This document shows positions 60,960 to 64,000 of a stretch of DNA of 64,000 nt, in pieces. Below the pieces are notes generated by a model that was not told where the DNA came from, did no database searches, and worked only from the letters and a program-made list of their open reading frames with translations. Both the position numbers and the translations under genes were made by a program. The stretch spans positions 372,001-436,000 of the forward strand of contig NZ_AP038785.1 in assembly GCF_047160095.1 (NCBI RefSeq), in the 5' to 3' direction. The DNA comes from Rodentibacter abscessus (GTDB lineage Bacteria; Pseudomonadota; Gammaproteobacteria; Enterobacterales; Pasteurellaceae). Every line of letters begins with the position of its first letter. Position 1 is the first letter of the stretch.

Positions 60960-62312
60960 TTATTCAAATAACGATTTGTGTAGTGAACGAACGACTTCAT
61001 CTGCGTGTTCACTTTGTACTAACATACAAATGTTATTTGTGCTTGCACCATAGCTGATCATTCGAACGCTGTAAGGCTCAAGCGTATCAAAAATACGTTT
61101 TGCTACACCTGCCGCAATATGTAAATCATTGCCGATAAGTGCGACTAAAGATAAGCCGGTATCCACCTTCACCGTACAATACTGTCTTAATTCTTCTAAT
61201 AATTCGCTGGAAAGCAATTCTGTACCGGAGACGGCAGAACCGGTTTTATCTAAGGTTAATGCGATACTTATTTCGGAAGTTGTGATGGTATCCACTGAAA
61301 TTTTGTGTTTTGCCAAAATACTGAATACGTTCGCCAAGAAACCCTGTGCATGTAACATACTGAGGCTGGAAAGGGTTAATAAGGTTTGATCCCTGCGTAG
61401 TGCGATGGCACGGAAAGTCGGACGGGGTTGCGGATTCCGTGTTACCCATGTTCCGCCGTCTTGCGGTGCTTTGCTTGAGCCGACATAAACCGGAATATTG
61501 CTACGAACCGCAGGAAGTAAGGTTGCCGGGTGTAGCACTTTTGCACCGAAAGTTGCCATTTCGGCGGCCTCGGCAAAGCTCATCGTATCAATACGTTGTG
61601 CGGCGGGTACAATACGTGGATCGGTGGTATAAATACCTGCAACATCCGTCCAAATTAAAACATCTTTTGCATTTAATACTTCGGCTAATAACGCAGCGGA
61701 ATAATCACTTCCACCTCTGCCTAATGTTGTTGTTTTACCGCCCGCTTCACGACCGATAAAACCTTGTATTACCACTAATTCGCCACGATCAATCAATGGT
61801 TTTAAAATGTTATCGCTATTAGCTTGGGTTTGTTTATCATTCGGTACGGCTTTGCCGAAGTGGTCGTTGGTTGCCACAACGGTGCGAACGTCAATCCAAG
61901 TCGCACTGGCGTTTTGTTCACGCAGGATTTCAATAAAAATTCGGGTGGACATCATTTCACCGTGACTTATTAACTCATCGGTTAAGGCTGGTGAAGTGGC
62001 AAGACTTGCGGCTTCGGAAAGATATTCAATATTTTCAAAGTATTTTTCTATGACAGGGCGGACACGGCTATCGTCTTTAAGTTCATTTAAGATGTTTTCT
62101 TGAATTTGACGAATTTCACTGACAAGCTTTCTCCGTTTTTCCGCTTCCACACCACCGGCAAGTTCCACCAAAAGATTGGTGATTCCGGCAGATGCGGAAA
62201 GCACCACGACACGTGTATTAGGATCCGCAATGACGATTTTTGCACAAGCCGTCATTGCAGCGTAATTGGCAACAGAAGTTCCTCCGAATTTAGCAATTGA
62301 TAAATGAGACAT
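60960..62312 (-). CDS. lysC: Lysine-sensitive aspartokinase III
   Basis: A 450-residue aspartate kinase for lysine, threonine and methionine synthesis. The start at 62312 (MSHLSIAKFGGTSVANYAAMTA) follows CGAGGAA; the open frame continues 28 codons upstream without family character. KFGGTS and GRGGSDYSAALLAEVLNAKDVLIWTDVAGIYTTDPR are the kinase core. Two ACT domains at the C-terminus (~310-450) should bind lysine. Length is that of E. coli LysC (449). No lysine riboswitch is visible in the 160-bp upstream gap. Confidence 0.93.
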   Translation of the reverse strand: MSHLSIAKFGGTSVANYAAMTACAKIVIADPNTRVVVLSASAGITNLLVELAGGVEAEKRRKLVSEIRQIQENILNELKDDSRVRPVIEKYFENIEYLSEAASLATSPALTDELISHGEMMSTRIFIEILREQNASATWIDVRTVVATNDHFGKAVPNDKQTQANSDNILKPLIDRGELVVIQGFIGREAGGKTTTLGRGGSDYSAALLAEVLNAKDVLIWTDVAGIYTTDPRIVPAAQRIDTMSFAEAAEMATFGAKVLHPATLLPAVRSNIPVYVGSSKAPQDGGTWVTRNPQPRPTFRAIALRRDQTLLTLSSLSMLHAQGFLANVFSILAKHKISVDTITTSEISIALTLDKTGSAVSGTELLSSELLEELRQYCTVKVDTGLSLVALIGNDLHIAAGVAKRIFDTLEPYSVRMISYGASTNNICMLVQSEHADEVVRSLHKSLFE

Positions 62313-62472
62313 AGATAATTCCTCGATTAAAATAAATATTATAGAGATTGTGTTTGCAAGCGTTATAGAAATAGCGACTTCATAAAAAATTGTCAATTAT
62401 ATTCCATAAAAAATAAGTAAAAAGTTGAGCAAATTTAAAACTCAAATTAATTATCGGATAGCTTGATAAATA

Positions 62473-63147
62473 TTACAGGTTATTCGGTAGTGGAAGCGGT
62501 TCAGGTTCACGAAGAAAATAAGGTTGGATACCTGCGACTAAATCAAATATCGCTTTAACACGTGCAAACATTTCTCTTACTCTTGTAGCCAAATATACTT
62601 CCGGTTGTTTTGCGACAAAACAAATCGCATTAATATCATAATATTTGGCGATTAAGAGTGCGCGTTCACAGTGAAATCGCTGACTGATAATCGTATAGGA
62701 CGGTACTTGAAAAACTTTACTCGCACGTAATACAGAGTCTAAAGTGCGAAAACCGGCAAAATCTTGGAACAGCCGATCTTCAGGTATTCCCATTTTACGT
62801 AAATCTCTTAGCATCATACGAGGCTCGTTATATTGTAGAGTACGATTATCACCGCTTAAAAGCAGGTAGCTGACCTTGTTATTTTCGATAAGCGTTTTGG
62901 CCGAGTCGAGGCGGTTGGTATAGTAATCGTTGGTTTTGCCTGTCGCCACATATTTTGATGTACCAAGCACCACTGCATAAGGGCGGTAGGGGAGATCGTC
63001 AATTTGTTCAAACACTCGCTCTCGAACATAAAAGCTGACGCTTTGATCGATGATGACACAAACTAAAAATACAAACACACCACCACAAAACACTGCGCGA
63101 ATGATTTTTTTCAGGTGAAGACGATACCAAAGAGAAAGTGCGGTCAT
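62473..63147 (-). CDS. sanA: SanA/YdcF-type DUF218 membrane protein
   Basis: A 224-residue protein with one N-terminal membrane helix (residues ~14-35, IIRAVFCGGVFVFLVCVIID) and a DUF218 domain: YAVVLGTSKYVATGKTNDYYTNRLDSAKTLI, LLLSGDNRTLQYNEPRMMLRDLRKMGIPEDRLFQDFAGFRTLDSV and ISQRFHCERALLIAKYYDI. It resembles E. coli SanA, which affects vancomycin sensitivity of the envelope. It is on the minus strand upstream of lysC. Function is unknown at the molecular level. Confidence 0.87.
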   Translation of the reverse strand: MTALSLWYRLHLKKIIRAVFCGGVFVFLVCVIIDQSVSFYVRERVFEQIDDLPYRPYAVVLGTSKYVATGKTNDYYTNRLDSAKTLIENNKVSYLLLSGDNRTLQYNEPRMMLRDLRKMGIPEDRLFQDFAGFRTLDSVLRASKVFQVPSYTIISQRFHCERALLIAKYYDINAICFVAKQPEVYLATRVREMFARVKAIFDLVAGIQPYFLREPEPLPLPNNL

Positions 63148-63262
63148 TTTTTAAAGCGTTTTGAAATCGAATATGCTCGGTAACATAATGAAAAATAGCA
63201 ATAAATTCAAGTTGAATTTTGTATCTATTGTTATGTTTGAGTTTTTTAATGTGATGCATTTT

Positions 63263-63314
63263 AGCCGTTTAGACGGCTAAAATTTCTTGACAAAGCAGAT
63301 GAGCTGTTGATAAT
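63263..63314 (+). promoter_or_regulatory. metX promoter with tandem Met boxes
   Basis: AGCCGTTT and AGACGGCT (63263-63278) are two adjacent 8-bp Met-box-like sites (6 and 7 of 8 matches to AGACGTCT). They lie just upstream of TTGACA (63287) and GATAAT (63309), spaced 16 bp. The same DNA forms a 10-bp inverted repeat. Repression of metX by MetJ is the natural reading. Confidence 0.65.
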
Positions 63315-63349
63315 TGAGGCATTTCTTAGTCGCGTGTAATAGGTTTTCA

Positions 63350-64000
63350 ATGGCTGTTCAAAATGTGGTTCTTTTTCAAGACAACCCGCTTAGGCTTTTG
63401 CTTGGTGGTGAGCTCTCTACGATCGATGTGGCTTACCAAACATACGGAACATTGAATGCCGATAAAGATAATATCGTATTAATCTGTCATGCGCTTACGG
63501 GAGATGCCGAGCCTTATTTTCCTAATGGAGAGCAAAATGGTTGGTGGCAGCATTTTATGGGAGATGGGTTGGCATTAGACACTTCCCGTTATTTTTTTAT
63601 TTGCTCAAATGTATTGGGTGGTTGCAAAGGCACGACCGGCCCTGCTTCTATCGATCCTCAGAGCAATAAGCCTTACGGTAGCCGATTTCCGATGATTACG
63701 GTACAAGATATCGTACACGTGCAAAAAGCTTTGATTGATCATCTCGGTATTACGCATTTAAAAGCGGTGATCGGCGGTTCTTTCGGTGGAATGCAGGCGA
63801 CTCAGTGGGGGATAGAATACCCTGATTTTGTGGATAACATTGTCAATCTTTGCTCTTCGCTTTTTTTCAGTGCAGAAGCGATTGGTTTCAATCATATTAT
63901 GCGTCAAGCGATAATTAACGATCCGAATTTTAATGGTGGCGATTATTATGGCGGTACACCACCGGATCAGGGTTTATCTATAGCGCGTATGTTAGGAATG
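63350..64000 (+). CDS. metX: Homoserine O-acetyltransferase, 3' end outside window
   Basis: The first 217 residues of an alpha/beta-hydrolase enzyme that activates homoserine for methionine synthesis. It shows QDNPLRLLLGGELSTIDVAYQTYGTLN, CHALTGDAEP, CSNVLGGCKGTTGPAS and the nucleophile elbow GGSFGGMQATQW. The GGCKGTTGPASI region is typical of MetX acetyltransferases. The family is normally about 360-380 long, so the catalytic Asp and His are off the edge. Together with metB it completes the first steps toward cystathionine. Confidence 0.92.
   Translation, partial: MAVQNVVLFQDNPLRLLLGGELSTIDVAYQTYGTLNADKDNIVLICHALTGDAEPYFPNGEQNGWWQHFMGDGLALDTSRYFFICSNVLGGCKGTTGPASIDPQSNKPYGSRFPMITVQDIVHVQKALIDHLGITHLKAVIGGSFGGMQATQWGIEYPDFVDNIVNLCSSLFFSAEAIGFNHIMRQAIINDPNFNGGDYYGGTPPDQGLSIARMLGM

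Noticed and set aside
62313..62472. Lysine riboswitch upstream of lysC
   Set aside because: The gap is only 160 bp, AT-rich, and shows none of the conserved lysine-aptamer blocks.

Overview
The window is chromosomal DNA from a member of the Pasteurellaceae of the Haemophilus influenzae lineage. The main evidence is about 45 copies of the 9-bp DNA uptake signal core AAGTGCGGT/ACCGCACTT, roughly one per 1.4 kb. Gene order also matches blocks I remember from H. influenzae (ydiJ-ompA-grxD; thiB-thiP-thiQ-bioB; mtnN-cmk-rpsA-ihfB-lapAB-pyrF; ettA-zevAB-uvrB; nikKLMQO). The DNA is AT-rich and gene-dense. I see no prophage, insertion sequence, integron or CRISPR array. Species was not determined.

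Layout. 1-6.1 kb: the start of ydiJ (runs off the left edge), ompA with a long structured leader, a LemA/TPM-domain operon, and grxD. 6.1-10.6 kb: a TPP riboswitch heading thiB-thiP-thiQ with bioB 8 bp behind. 10.6-18 kb: putP, putA (with a consensus CRP site upstream), trxA and metB. 18.1-18.5 kb: tRNA-Gly, -Cys, -Leu and -Lys. 18.7-31.3 kb: lysS and prfB (programmed frameshift) on the minus strand, then dsbC, recJ, a DsbA-like gene, mtnN, cmk, rpsA, ihfB, lapA, lapB, pyrF and yciH on the plus strand, then sirB2 on minus. 31.4-32.2 kb: an FkbM-type methyltransferase interrupted by a TGGC tetranucleotide tract, apparently phase-OFF. 32.3-38.5 kb: ettA, a candidate small RNA, the metal operon zevAB, tRNA-Asn and uvrB. 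38.6-42.9 kb: a sugar/sialic-acid-type cluster made of NanY-like oxidoreductase, a degenerate paralogue, a GntR/FCD regulator and a divergent NanX-like transporter. 43.1-48.2 kb: tRNA-Val, pykA and pntAB. 48.2-51.8 kb: the nickel regulator nimR and nikKLMQO. 51.9-64 kb: a methyltransferase, pepA, lptF-lptG, fbp, a DUF484 gene, purA, a Wzz-like gene, lysC, sanA and the start of metX.

Function. Most of the window is housekeeping: translation, envelope export (LptFG, LapAB), central metabolism and redox. The accessory content concerns nutrient and metal scavenging in a host: thiamine uptake, proline use, putative anhydro-sialate use, and ZevAB and Nik metal uptake. Much of the regulation can be read from the DNA: TPP riboswitch, CRP sites, an FNR-type box, MerR-type 19-bp spacing, tandem Met boxes and a GntR-type dyad. 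Transcription often ends at inverted uptake-signal pairs.

The items most worth a second look are: (1) the mid-gene TGGC tract in the FkbM methyltransferase; (2) a candidate ~100-nt FNR-linked small RNA opposite zevA; (3) a family of intergenic palindromic elements with ~25-bp terminal inverted repeats; and (4) a second Gfo/Idh/MocA protein that lacks the usual catalytic lysine.
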